The notes below the pieces were generated by a model. The model saw nothing but the letters and a program-made list of their open reading frames with translations. It did no database searches and was not told the DNA's origin. A DNA stretch of 64,000 bases from Annulohypoxylon bovei var. microspora (taxonomy: Eukaryota; Ascomycota; Sordariomycetes; Xylariales; Hypoxylaceae), in NCBI GenBank assembly GCA_022836615.1, contig MU405212.1, positions 496,001-560,000 of the forward strand. Reading direction: 5' to 3'. The position numbers and the translations under genes were made by a program. This document shows positions 1 to 10,315 of this stretch, piece by piece (positions within the stretch are counted from its first letter, which is position 1; each line of letters starts with the position of its first letter).

Positions 1-1
1 C

Positions 2-904
2 GGAGGAATCGTCATATCCATCGCCTTCATATCCTCGCTCCTCTCCGCCCTCGCCACCTTCCTGCTCATGCGCCGCAAAGCGCGGCTCCAAGAATCCACT
101 AACAAACTCGAACCCGACTGGCCGCTAGGCCCCGGCGCCCAAGCCGCAGCCCCAGCTCCGGCCGCGGACCCGCGTCCTCACTCCCTCACGCAGTCGATCC
201 GCAACCGGCTGTCGTCCTTCCACATGTTCGGGGCGCCCATCATGCCGCCGTACCGGCGCAGCCAGTCGCCCAGCAACAGCAACAGCAACAGCAGCAACTT
301 CGCCGCGGACGTCAAGCGGCGCCCGCCCTCGTCCGAGCACCCGGCGTTGGCCATGTCGCACAGCGCGCGCCCGCTCAGCGACCCCGTGTTCCCGGTGTCC
401 CCCGTCTCGTCCGTGGGCGACCAGTCGCTCATCCTGCAGAGCCACGAGCCGGAGCCGCGGCTGCAGCCCTCGCCCCCCATGCCCGCGCCCGTCGTCGCGG
501 CGGACGTAAGCACGACCGCGAGAGCCTCCGGGGCGCCGGGCCGCGTGTCGCTCGCGCGCGAGCAGAGCATCAGCGGGGGCCAGCGGCCGCAGCTGGTGCG
601 CGTGGGCAGCGGGCGGGAGCGGAAGGGCGCATCGGACGACCCGCTGTCCATGAACCCCGTGTGCGCGGACTCGGGGTACGACGCAGTGCCCGTGTCCGCG
701 ACGGGGCAGTGCCACATGGTATTGCCCATGCAGTCCCCCAGAGAGGAGGACCTGCATGGGGGGTGGAGGACCAGCGCGGGGACAGAGATAAGTGCGGTTT
801 CTTCATTCCAGGTCCAAGCGCCCATTCCGAGGCGGCTTGTAGATCCCATTTCGCTTGAGCAGGGCCCGAATTATTTGCCGCATGCTTTTGACGGTCATTA
901 CTGA
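2..904 (+). CDS. C-terminal part of a single-pass membrane protein, unknown function
   Basis: The reading frame is open from the first base of the window, so the 5' end lies outside. The first 22 or so residues are a strongly hydrophobic stretch (GGIVISIAFISS followed by LLSALATFLL) that ends in the basic stop-transfer MRRKARL. This is a classic single transmembrane segment followed by a cytoplasmic tail. The tail of about 275 residues is rich in Pro, Ser and Arg, contains a short Ser-Asn codon repeat near base 275, and shows no known domain. Many fungal wall-sensor or Kelch-type surface proteins end this way, but the missing ectodomain would be needed to decide. The stop is TGA at 902-904. 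High GC at third codon positions supports real coding. Confidence 0.6.
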   Translation, partial: GGIVISIAFISSLLSALATFLLMRRKARLQESTNKLEPDWPLGPGAQAAAPAPAADPRPHSLTQSIRNRLSSFHMFGAPIMPPYRRSQSPSNSNSNSSNFAADVKRRPPSSEHPALAMSHSARPLSDPVFPVSPVSSVGDQSLILQSHEPEPRLQPSPPMPAPVVAADVSTTARASGAPGRVSLAREQSISGGQRPQLVRVGSGRERKGASDDPLSMNPVCADSGYDAVPVSATGQCHMVLPMQSPREEDLHGGWRTSAGTEISAVSSFQVQAPIPRRLVDPISLEQGPNYLPHAFDGHY

Positions 905-1473
905 GAGTTAGTTCGATATATATATTCTGTACATAGTGTTAAATATTGTTAGACCGTCAATACGAGTACATACTTGCGATCGAGTTATCTCTCCGCACTG
1001 CCTAATATTCTGATATAATGCGGTAGACCCATTCATAATCGTTCCTTTAGAGTCCAGGTAGATTTCACAAAACAGATATGGAGTAGGGGACCGGGAATTT
1101 CCAGCTCAATTATTTTTCATTACCTTAAAATCGCACCTTTTATGTACAGTTACATCGATCCCAAAGCCGACCTTCCTACAGTTAAGCACTTTCGGGCTGA
1201 GGAACCTTCAGCCCCGCCTAGCCTAACCTAACGCCAGCCATGCACACCGACGCGTCGTGAAGACACGTTGTATTTGAAACATGTTCGAGTCTTAATCCTT
1301 ATAGGCCTCACTGGCTCGTTATACATGAGCGGACATCCCCGTGAGCCATAGGTCGCCTATAAGCGGGAAACCCGTAAATGCCTAGTAGACATCGTAAATA
1401 TTTGGATCTCGCCATGAGACTAGACACCCCCTGTCCCCAACCAACGGTGGGAGGTAAAATATGTTAAGAGTGC
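905..1473. other. intergenic region between convergent genes
   Basis: This holds the 3' untranslated regions of the membrane protein on the left and ERD2 on the right. I see no RNA gene or repeat in it. A motif near 1284 (GTTCGAGTC) resembles a tRNA B box but has no matching A box or arms upstream. Confidence 0.5.
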
Positions 1474-2303
1474 TTATACGGGCAGCTTGAACTTCTTGCC
1501 CTTGAGCACCTTGTTGTAGTAGATCCAGAAGAAGTCGCTGTACAGAACGGTCTGGATAAGACCGGCCACGATGGCAATCCAATCAACCTTGTGCTTGGGC
1601 TCGGTAAGGTACCTGTAGACCCAGTTGGGGATGTAGAGAGTACGGTAGATGCCTAGCGCAAACAGGTAGTGAGTCGTGATGACCTCAGCTTCGCCAGTCC
1701 TCTGCAACATGAACAACTGAGGAAGAATAGCAACCGACTCCAGCCAGATCGAGAAGGCCCATAGAATCTCGGAAAAGGTGTACTCGTACGGTAGGAGGAT
1801 AGCAAGAGCCGCAGCACCGCCTAGAAGGTATTGTACACGGAAGGTATCGAGATTCGGGTCGACTGTTGGCTTATACTTGGTCGTCATCAGGTAGATAACG
1901 TAGCCCTGGCTGCTGATAAAGAGGATCTTGAAGATGATGTTGTAGAAGCTGGTCGTGCTAAAGAGGTCTATCGATATTTTTTGTAAGTATAACCCGCTCT
2001 CTATCTATAAATAGAATTGGTATATAACGGCATACCTAGATAACGTGTGATGTAGACTATTAAATAGAGAGCTTGAGATTTGAACGAGATTCCTGAGGCG
2101 CCCTAAGATAGCTAGCTGTTAGACGTTATTCGAAGCTCCTTAAATCGCGACACTACTAACATTGAGCTCCGTCATCTTGTGTAAGAGGATCAAGATGGAG
2201 GCTAAATGGGAGAAGTCCCCTGAACATGGCTATTAGTACGGTCTGCTAGAAAGGTCACATCGCATTGGCACTTACCCAGGACTCGGAAGACGTTTAAAGG
2301 CAT
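1474..2303 (-). CDS. ERD2: ER lumen protein-retaining receptor (HDEL/KDEL receptor)
   Basis: This is the seven-helix Golgi receptor that binds the C-terminal HDEL signal of escaped ER proteins and returns them in COPI vesicles. I model four exons on the minus strand: 2303-2276, 2219-2161, 2102-2036 and 1967-1474. They join in phase to 215 residues, the usual family length. Exon 1 gives MPLNVFRVLG and exon 2 continues GDFSHLASILILLHKM. Exon 3 carries the family signature GISFKSQALY and the TRYLDLF start. The last exon holds the remaining helices, with the conserved TRTGEAE-like, YLFALGIYR and YSDFFWIYY segments, and ends in a lysine-rich tail. The first introns have good donors (GTAAGTG) and branch sites (TACTAAT). 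The start is the only Met in frame upstream of the conserved FRVLGD. Identity is secure; the exact boundary of exon 3 is slightly less so. Confidence 0.93.
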
Positions 2304-3109
2304 GATGAATAGATGGAGGGGAGCAGAGCTCCTAGAAGCTTTGCTAGCGACGGGTTTGATCGCGTCGGGGCGATAGTTCCAAAAAGAGCCAGGAATTGAC
2401 TTTTATACTATGGGGTTGACTAGAGGGATCGCAGGAACGTCTGCGAAAACGGGAAGTAGGTATTAGGGAGTGTGTTGACCGGTGATGGTCGAACATTTAC
2501 GTGGACTGAAGAATGTTTGAAAGGACACAATTACACCTGGGACGCGATTGACGTATGATTGGATCCCTGGCTACTGGCTGATGGCTAATGGTCCGTTTAC
2601 ATGTGGCTGATACAATCCGGAAATATCCAAAATTACACCTCCAGCCACAGTTACACATTTTATGATGATGTCACCCGTTTACATCCATCTTATTGGCCGA
2701 CGCGAAAATGGCAGTGGGCAGCTGCATGGTACTCGGCCGGTCGGGGTCGGCATCCACCCTTGCCTGCTTTACCACGGATCTCTTGGCACATGAGGCATCC
2801 GACTTCTGACGTACCGATTGGATTACAAAGCTATCTTTACACAAAGTAGTAACATCTTGTAGAAGCTTCGACGGTAATAGTTCAGGAAGAAAACGTTAAA
2901 CTTCCTCAAAGCCGGCAGGTAGGGCCAACTCTTTTTTCTTTTCGGCGTTTCTTTTCATTTACAATCGCATCGTCGCTTGCCATCGATAGTTTTGCCTATC
3001 AATATTCCGGAAGTAGTACACTGCCAGGTGCACGCCGTAGTACGGACTCTACCTAGATACAAAGCAACTTACCGTTATCTGATCCTCGAGCGCTACGTCG
3101 CACCACCAC
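2304..3109. other. divergent promoter region, ERD2 / WLM gene
   Basis: This is the shared upstream region of two divergently transcribed genes. An open frame at 2601-2849 has no recognisable product and is probably chance. A T-rich tract at 2932-2957 lies upstream of the WLM gene and looks like a promoter or leader pyrimidine tract. Confidence 0.4.
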
Positions 3110-4168
3110 ATGGTAGAGCAATACAAGATGGCAGAACAAGACGAGATCCCAACCGAACCCGAAGAGATCACCATAACCTTCACGCACCATGGCACCCAGC
3201 ACTCCCTCGCCATCGCCTCAGACGCCAGCATCTCCGACCTCGCCTCCTCGATCGAGTCCTCGCTCTTCATCCCCGTCGCCAACCAAAAGCTCATGGTCTC
3301 CAAGCTCGGGCTCCTCAAACCCCCCTTCCCCGACCGCCCCGCCTCCGAGCTACAAGACAAGAAAATAACCCTGCTCGGCACATCCAGCGCCGAGATCGCG
3401 TCCCTAGCCTCGGCAGGACAGAAGGCAGCGCAGCGCGAAGCGCACCTAGCATCCGCGCGGCGCACGCTGCCCAAAGCGTACGCGTCGCGACCGAGCCCGC
3501 AGCGCGCGCAGGAGGAGCGCGAGTACGCCTTCGGAACATTGCGGCCGCTGCCGAACCTGCCGCACCCGCAGCGCTCGCTCGAGTTCCTCGAGCGGCTGTC
3601 GCGCGACCCGGGGATCCGGGCGGCCATGGTGCGGCACAAGTTCCGGGTCGGGGTGCTGACGGAGATGGACCCGCTGTCGTTCACGGAGGAGAGCCACGAG
3701 GGCACGACGCGCATCCTGGGCCTGAACCGCAACAGGGGCGAGATCATCGAGCTGCGCCTGCGCACCGACGCCTACGACGGCTACCGCGACTACAAGACCA
3801 TCCGCCGCACCCTGTGCCACGAGCTCACCCACAACGTGCACGGCGACCACGATCGCAAGTTCTGGGACTTGTGCCACCAGATCGAGAGGGAGGTCGAGAG
3901 CGCGGATTATATGAAGAGCGGGAGGAGTGTGGGCGATGCGGAGTACGCGGCGTCGAGGGAGAGAGAGGAGGAGGAGGTTGCGTATGATCATGGTGGATGG
4001 ACTGGCGGCGAGTTCGTGCTTGGTAGTGGCAGTGGTAGTGGTAGGGGAACTTCTATCGCGGACCAAGGGACATCGAGTCGACGTGATGCTATGGCGAAAG
4101 CTGCGGAGGAACGCATGAAGAAGCAAAAGCAGAAGCAAAGTGACGAGGAGGCGAACGGCGATCAGTAA
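3110..4168 (+). CDS. Ubiquitin-like/WLM-domain metalloprotease (WSS1-related)
   Basis: A single-exon gene of 352 residues. Residues 18-95 form a ubiquitin-like fold (ITITFTHHGT ... NQKLMVSKLG). A WLM domain follows at about 135-270. It contains the zinc-protease signature HELTHNVHGDHD near residue 237, with two His and a Glu, and a third His downstream followed by KFW. WLM proteins of the Wss1/SPRTN class cleave DNA-protein crosslinks and SUMO- or ubiquitin-linked substrates in the nucleus; the UBL-plus-WLM form is common in filamentous fungi. The C-terminus is acidic and then Lys/Gln-rich, with a Gly-Ser repeat, and may bind partners. The Met at 3128 has a better context (A at -3) and may be the true start, removing six residues. 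The gene is divergent from ERD2 and convergent with the LicD-type gene. Confidence 0.85.
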   Translation: MVEQYKMAEQDEIPTEPEEITITFTHHGTQHSLAIASDASISDLASSIESSLFIPVANQKLMVSKLGLLKPPFPDRPASELQDKKITLLGTSSAEIASLASAGQKAAQREAHLASARRTLPKAYASRPSPQRAQEEREYAFGTLRPLPNLPHPQRSLEFLERLSRDPGIRAAMVRHKFRVGVLTEMDPLSFTEESHEGTTRILGLNRNRGEIIELRLRTDAYDGYRDYKTIRRTLCHELTHNVHGDHDRKFWDLCHQIEREVESADYMKSGRSVGDAEYAASREREEEEVAYDHGGWTGGEFVLGSGSGSGRGTSIADQGTSSRRDAMAKAAEERMKKQKQKQSDEEANGDQ

Positions 4169-4720
4169 TGCGTTGACAATCGACCCGACTTTCTGTATCC
4201 CTGATTATGAGGGTATTCCAACAAAGATTTCTTGTCTTGTATCTGGGTTTCTGCTGAGCTGGGATAGCATGGAGTTTACGGGTCTCACTATTTGCAGCAT
4301 GGCAATGGCGTTGTGGAAATAATGAATTCAACAGGACGGACCATTCAAGTGTCTATTTTACGAATTTAATGATCTACTTCCATAAACTTTTTACGATGAT
4401 TTCTAAGGGTCGGGCGACCTGTTTTGACCGTGATAAATAGGTTTTCATCTAGACCTATTCTGTCATGTCAGTGCTGCTTAGGTAAGCTCATACACATAAC
4501 CACTTGATTCTACCTAGAACCTCAGCTTACTTGTATGCAGATACAATTTTTGATCCTATTTATGTAGAATCGTACATAATTTGACCTTTTCAACTAAGCA
4601 TCAAATTCCGCCAACATACCAAGACGCCTATGAAACATAGGGTTATGTCTAATCTATCTAGTTAGTTAGGGAATAGGGATAATGAAGCAAAACCCGCTGA
4701 TTCTATCCCAGAGTTTTGTT
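4169..4720. other. intergenic region between convergent genes
   Basis: This holds the 3' ends of the WLM and LicD-type genes. Nothing else is recognisable. It contains several CTAGNTAG-type AT-rich words common throughout this genome. Confidence 0.4.
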
Positions 4721-5803
4721 TTACGAAGCCCCTTTTACAACCGTCTTCTCAACGACTACTACGACGGCCTTGTTCTTCTGCTGCGGCTTGTTGAGCGTCG
4801 CCTGCCCCTTTTCGTCAGCCGGCGGCTCGGGGTTCTTGACCCACTCCTTGAGGTCCGGAACCCAATGGTGTCTATCGAATGGCGTTAGCAATGTCCTCCT
4901 TCTCATCATCACCATCACGATTCTATGAGAGTTGATATATAGCAGCGGGAATAAAAGGAAAGACCAATCAACGCCAAGCACGGAATTTCAGGGGTTCAGG
5001 GGCAACCAAAACACGTCTCGCACTCACCCAAGCCACTCCGTATTCGTCAAGCTCTTGCCCCCGTACTCATCCGTCAGTATCTTATCGAACGCGTACGGCA
5101 CCAGCGCCGGCACGCCCTCGAACTCGGTGCGGCGGACGGGGTACAGCTCCTGCGTGCGGTACCGGTGCGCGTTCTTGCAGCTCCAGACGCCGGGGGCGGC
5201 GGCGGGGTCGCGTTCGGCCAGCCCCGTGATGTCGATGTACAGCCCGTTGCTGGTGTCGATCCAGCGCGCGTCGATGATGTTCGCGCCGTTGCCGCGGTCG
5301 ACGTCCGCGGCGTGCGGGTTCACGTCCAGCAGGTACGTCTTGTTGACGGACCCGGCGCCGTCGTCGAGGCCGTAGTCGTGCAGCGTGCGGTTGAAGTGGC
5401 GCCCCAGGTGCGCCAGCGTCGCCGTCGGCATCTGCACGTCGAGGTCGTAGTCCCACGGCATCACGCGGCCGCCCCACCACCACCCGAGCAGCGTGCCGTG
5501 CGCCAGCCACGTCTCGACGCCGAGCTCGCGGCTCGTCGTCAGCCACGACCGCACCAGGTGCCGCAGCGCGGGTCGGTGCTCCGCGTACGGCACCTGCGCT
5601 TTGAAGTACCGCGCGTCGTAGTGCCCCAGCTCCATCGTCGAGCCCGCCTCGTGGAAGTACTTCCTCTGCTGCGGCTTCTTCTGCTCGCCGTCGCGCTTCT
5701 CATTGTGGTCGTCGTCGTTGGGGGAGGGCGTCTGGGGCTGATTGGGGAGGGCGCTTGTTGCGGTGATCGTGACGAGGAGCACGAAGAGGAGTCTGAGAAG
5801 CAT
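4721..5803 (-). CDS. Secreted/Golgi LicD-family protein (Mnn4-like)
   Basis: Two exons (5803-5028 and 4871-4721) join in phase to 308 residues. The N-terminus MLLRLLFVLLVTITATSA is a signal peptide or short membrane anchor. The LicD/FKTN nucleotidyltransferase-like domain covers about residues 60-270. It shows HGTLLGWWWGGRVMPWDYDLDVQ, where the G-x-x-LG loop and the acidic DYDLD pair are the conserved metal and nucleotide site, followed later by ANIIDARWIDTSNGLYIDIT. Exon 2 supplies HHWVPDLKEWV, the usual family end, and a Lys-rich tail. LicD-fold proteins add phosphocholine or phosphosugars. In fungi the best known relative is Mnn4, which promotes mannosylphosphate addition to Golgi glycans. 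Substrate cannot be read from sequence. Codon usage is strongly GC-ending. Confidence 0.85.
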
Positions 5804-7165
5804 CTTGGGAGGGCCGAGTAGGCATGCTCAGCTTTGGTGTTTCTGGGTTGAGTCCGTACGGAAGTATCGTCCTAAGGCGGGTTCCTAGACGAACAACACC
5901 TGGATATCCTCTCCCCTTTTCGAAGGGTGTTTAAAGGTGGTCGTGTGCCATAGGTCATATAAGCTCTATATCTCGTCGAAAGCTCGAGGACCCAGCACAT
6001 TGCGTATTCGAGTGACATAGGACGACTAGTCCTCCGAGTCCAAGCGTTGCACGGATAGCGGTGTTCGCAAATCTTCTTTACGGAAAATGGTTGCCACTGC
6101 TCGTGTGACCCTCCCCTAAGGGAATAGGGAGGGCTTATTTTTACTCTGGTCGCATTATACTATACATGGACCCTCACTCTATTATCTTTGATACGATCTG
6201 TACCTTTGAAAAGGGACAAGCCGGGGTTAATGGCTCTAACGTTAGTTACATAGTCATAGTATAGTATTAAGGGAAGCTCATCTCACACACAACGTTGTAA
6301 TCTCCTGATGGTTTCTAACTGCCAGACGTTTTCTTCTAACTCTTTAGTGAATACTATATCTACAACGGCTCGCCGGTTACCAATGCCCCCAATTACGAAT
6401 ATGACTGTGTCACCCTACTCTACGTTCACCGGAGCCAAGAGCGAGAGCTCAAACACATTCCCGAGTTTATATGGCTACATAACGTGGCTCCGCCACTACT
6501 AGCTTATAGCGAAACGCTCGAGCATCACGGCATTTAACCTTATAGCACAGACGCATCTTAGATTTATAGTCAGTCGGTAAGTCGGTGGGGAATAACGACA
6601 ACGGCCCTCCATCCGCCAGAGCACCATTATCCAGAGCGTTGATATTCGGGCTTCTAACCCCATTTTTGATAATAAGGCAGCTCTTCCAGAATATTATTAT
6701 GGAAGTACGAACTAAGTGATTTCAATTAGCCATTAGAATATCGAATACTTCGGCTCGCATAGACGAGAGGACGAGAGCAGGAAATGTCTTGACTATTCAG
6801 CCACCGCATAGAGAACCGGTTGCCCGTAAACTAAAGATAATTATCCGTAGCGTGTAGGCTTTGCGGCTCGACCCCTGGATTAATGATACAGCAACGTCAT
6901 GCCTACCAGGACGTGTTATCAGAGCATCTCCGGCTAGTACTAATCATATAATTACGAATATTGGCGCAATTCACAGAATATCATGACAATTAGCTAACAT
7001 AGCAGTAGCTAGACTGCGGCCTACATAGATACTAGACTTCTTATCTACCAATGTATCAGCGTCTAGACTATCCTTAGGTAGCAGTAACGCACAGCCAAGC
7101 AAACACCTAGGCATGCCTTAAACCCTAGATAGGGCAATCTCTCCTCTTCCCTTTTTCATATCCCT
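5804..7165. other. gene-free stretch, possibly decayed sequence
   Basis: About 1.36 kb between the LicD-type and MRE11 genes. The first few hundred bases are the LicD promoter. From about 6300 to 7130 a plus-strand frame stays open for long stretches (best at 6308-6502) with only scattered stops, and the sequence is rich in TA steps. This could be a relic of a transposon or old gene, but I recognise no protein motif. Confidence 0.3.
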
Positions 7166-9555
7166 TCACCGTTTCCGTGTCCTCGCCGCCGGCACCGCCT
7201 CAAAATCATCCGAAATCTCGTCATCACTAATCTCGAGCGGATCATCCTGCGTCGCCTTCTGGGAGCCGAAATTCAACTTCGACTGCTTCGTCTTTGTGCT
7301 AGCGCTAGCGCTAGCTCTCGAAGCGGCAGTAGTCGACGACGCAGCCCGTGACGTCTGTGATCTCGCAGGCGCCGCCCTCGTAGCCCTCGTCGCCGCCGCG
7401 CGTTTTGGAGGCGGGGGCGGGGGATCGTAGTCGTCGTCGTCCATCACGACATCCTCTTCCTCTTCCTCCTCGTCGCTCTGCTCGAATACTTGTTTCTTGC
7501 CGCGGCCTCTCGCAGGCGCCTTTCTGGCCGGTGCTTTGGCGGCCGCTGCCTTCGGTTTAGCGGGCGCTGCCGCTCTACCCCTTCCCTTTGGTTTAGGTGC
7601 CGGCTCTTCGAAAACGTCATCCATATCCTCATCCTCCTCCTCCACGACCCGAGTTGGTTTACGCGCGCGGCTCTTGGGTTGTTGGGTGGGTTGGGACTTC
7701 GCCGTACTGGCAGCCACATTAGCAGCCATAGCCTCCTGGTCGAGCGCTTCGGGTTGGTCCTCCCAGTGGCCATCGATATCCGAGTCCCAGAGGTCCGGCT
7801 TCGGCTTGTAGATGCGTCTTCGAGCCTGTTTTAGGTTGCCCGCGTTGAATTTCTGCTCGAGCCTCGCTTTGACCTGCTCCATTGCGCTCTCGAGGTCTTG
7901 GTTGTCCCCGAGCGAAAGCATTTGCTTAACTTGCTCTGATAGTGACTCGCTCACGAATGACTCCATGGCGTGCTTATCGTCCTTGTCGACGAATTGATTT
8001 ACCGCATCGCCGAAAGGTGCTTGGGGGAGGATTTTCAGCGACTGTGCCTGAGCGGAGAGGAATTCCGCGACTAGCTTGTCAACTTTGATGTCTTCGATCT
8101 CATCTAAGGTGGCCAGCAGCTTCTCTGGAAGTTCTCCGTCGGTGGGAGCTTTTCCTATTACGTGTTAGTGAAGTCACTGATATAGAGCTTATTCACTTAC
8201 TCTGCACCGTCTTCTTTCGATAGAAATGTACAACGTCGTTGGTATTCGCGACCTTGCCTTGAAATCGATTAGAGAATCGCTGTGGGTTTTCGATATCATA
8301 CTGGCCTCCTTCTGGAGCAGTGTATTCAACCTTTAGACGGATTAGGGGTAGCGGTCGCTTATCCAGAGTATCTTCTTCCTGAATAGACTCCCACTCTGCA
8401 TTTGCTTCCTCAATCATCTCCTCTACTACATCCATCAACTTTTTTGTGAGCTCATGCCGATTTTCTTTCTTCTTATCGAGATCTTTGAATCTCTTATCGT
8501 TTGCGAGGACAATCTCGGCGGTCACGAAAGGGCGGACTGACTTCAGTCGGCGTTTCTCCATTTTGAAATCCCTGCCAGTGACACTGACTATAGCAACATG
8601 TTTAGCAACGGCTTCGCCTGGCACTAACGATGTGGCAACTGAGGAACCTGGCTGCATGACATGAAAGCCAGTCTCCGGGTTATGGCTAGGATCAATTAAA
8701 CACTCATGCTCGTGACCCCAGACGACCAAGTCTAGCCATTCGGGTAGCATGTTCTCGGGCAGATAACCAGTGGCAGTATGTGCGTGATGGTTTTGGTGGA
8801 CAGCGAGTAAATTGAACCAATCGCTCGATTGTTGGTTCGGTCTGAACCATGTGACATTGTGATCGCGGAAATTCCGAAACATCCGTTCATCGCGCACATT
8901 GCTTATCCCGTAGAGTGCCAACTTCGTTTGGCCCTTCTGAAGTAGAACAGGCTTAGCATTAATATCATCGGCCACCGGCGTGCGGCCGAAATAGTTGACG
9001 AGCCCGGCCACCTCGAGCAGATCAAGGGCACACAGGTTACCTTCGCCGCTGGGATCGTCGTGATTGCCATGGATGGAGAAGACTGGGATAGAAATGTTGA
9101 TGTCGGGATCTTCATAGTTAACATGTCCCAAACCGCCATTAAAAACGTCAGTCGCATCGCTCAGGAACTGAAGCTGACACGGTTTATTGCCAAGGCAATT
9201 CTTCCGCAAAGATCGCATGACCTTATACATGGCCTTCCTGGACGGCTTATTGTCATGAAATAAGTCCCCACCTAGTAGCACCATATCAACCTATTTCATA
9301 AGTAAGCATGCCAGACTTGAGGATCAGATATTGCTCACATCCTCCGTCCGGGCCAAGATCATAATCTCGTCAAACGATTTCCAGCTATCGTCTCCACGGA
9401 TCGGATCACGCTCCTCATAACCCACATGATTATCAGTGGCGACGAGGATGCGAATCGTATCCGCATCTGCTCTCAGTGGATGGTTAGTTTGAGCTTGATT
9501 TTTATGAAGGGAGTACTCTTTATGGAGATGTACCTGTGAATTGTGATTGCTGCAT
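7166..9555 (-). CDS. MRE11: Double-strand break repair nuclease MRE11
   Basis: This is the Mn-dependent nuclease of the MRE11-RAD50-NBS1 complex, which senses and trims DNA double-strand breaks. Four exons (9555-9534, 9469-9339, 9290-8201 and 8154-7166) join in phase to 743 residues, a normal fungal length. All phosphoesterase motifs are visible: DNHVG (D20, H22), GGDLFHD (D60), GNHDDP (N127, H128), the VHQNHH histidine near 216, and WGHEHEC (H244, H246). The capping domain follows to about residue 430. The C-terminal third is low complexity, with acidic runs, Lys/Arg/Ala-rich and RG-type segments, a Pro run, and an RTRKR end, as expected for the DNA-binding tail. The first exon is only 22 bases and was placed by phase (MQQSQFTADADTIRI). 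A GCTAGC hexamer repeat lies at 7301-7317. Confidence 0.95.
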
Positions 9556-10315
9556 TCTCAAATGGTGTTAACGAATTTCGGAGCGGCGAAGTACTTCTCA
9601 AACAGAGCTGCAATTAAACTTGCCGCTCAAACTATTTAAAAGACCATATGTTTCTCCTTAGTCTCTAGGTTGCTTGACTAGGTACTCATCGTTTTCACCA
9701 AGGGCATTAAGAAATATCGAAGGGGATGCTGCCTGAGCTTGGGATAAGAAAGTAAGACGCGCCCTGCCGCCTCGCGTTTGCCCCGCTGTCTCGTCGTCAC
9801 GTGATTAAATGTTTAATTGAAACCTTACGTAATGGGGTGTTCATAAGTTGTACCGATGTACATATGTACCTCTGTACTCCTATATAAATCCTTACGGTAT
9901 CATGACTTGGGGCTGTAAATAGGAGGCATTACTTATATATCTCGCGTTCTAAATTGAGTATGTGTCTCATAAATATTCTTCGCTAGTGTAGCATTTATTC
10001 TCCCAGACGAGCTAGACCTGTGTGTATAAGGTAGCTAACTTACAAGCAATACCAAGCAACCACAACGAGACCGAATATGCGCTGATGCAAAAGGTATCCT
10101 TCCAAACAAGGCACCAGCCTGTTCCAAAAATACAATCCATCCTTCGTCTTCACACGTGTGAAATACCCACCAAAGAGAACGCCCCGTTCCAGAAATAAAC
10201 CAAAACCAGATACGTGAATCCGAGCCAATGACCAATACACCTTCATGATGTGTACCCGACGTCTTACGCAATGTTGAAATATAATGCATTTCCCAGCCTT
10301 CGATGTCTTCTACAT
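9556..10315. other. MRE11 upstream region and SOK1 3' region
   Basis: About 0.76 kb with the MRE11 promoter on the left and the SOK1-type gene 3' end on the right. Open frames on the minus strand at 10035-10289 lie just downstream of the SOK1 stop and resemble no known protein. No repeat or RNA gene was seen. Confidence 0.4.

Noticed and set aside
125..849. Long minus-strand frames opposite the membrane-protein tail
   Set aside because: They mirror the GC-ending codons of the plus-strand gene and have no domains; the plus frame continues a clear transmembrane segment.
2601..2849. 82-residue plus-strand frame in the ERD2/WLM promoter
   Set aside because: No motif, no codon bias, and placed in a divergent promoter.
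2977..3987. 336-residue frame overlapping the WLM gene
   Set aside because: Arg/Pro/His-rich shadow of the real WLM frame, which carries the HELTH metal site.
5165..5821. 218-residue plus-strand frame opposite the LicD-type gene
   Set aside because: Val/Arg-rich shadow created by high GC at third positions; the minus frame has signal peptide and LicD motifs.
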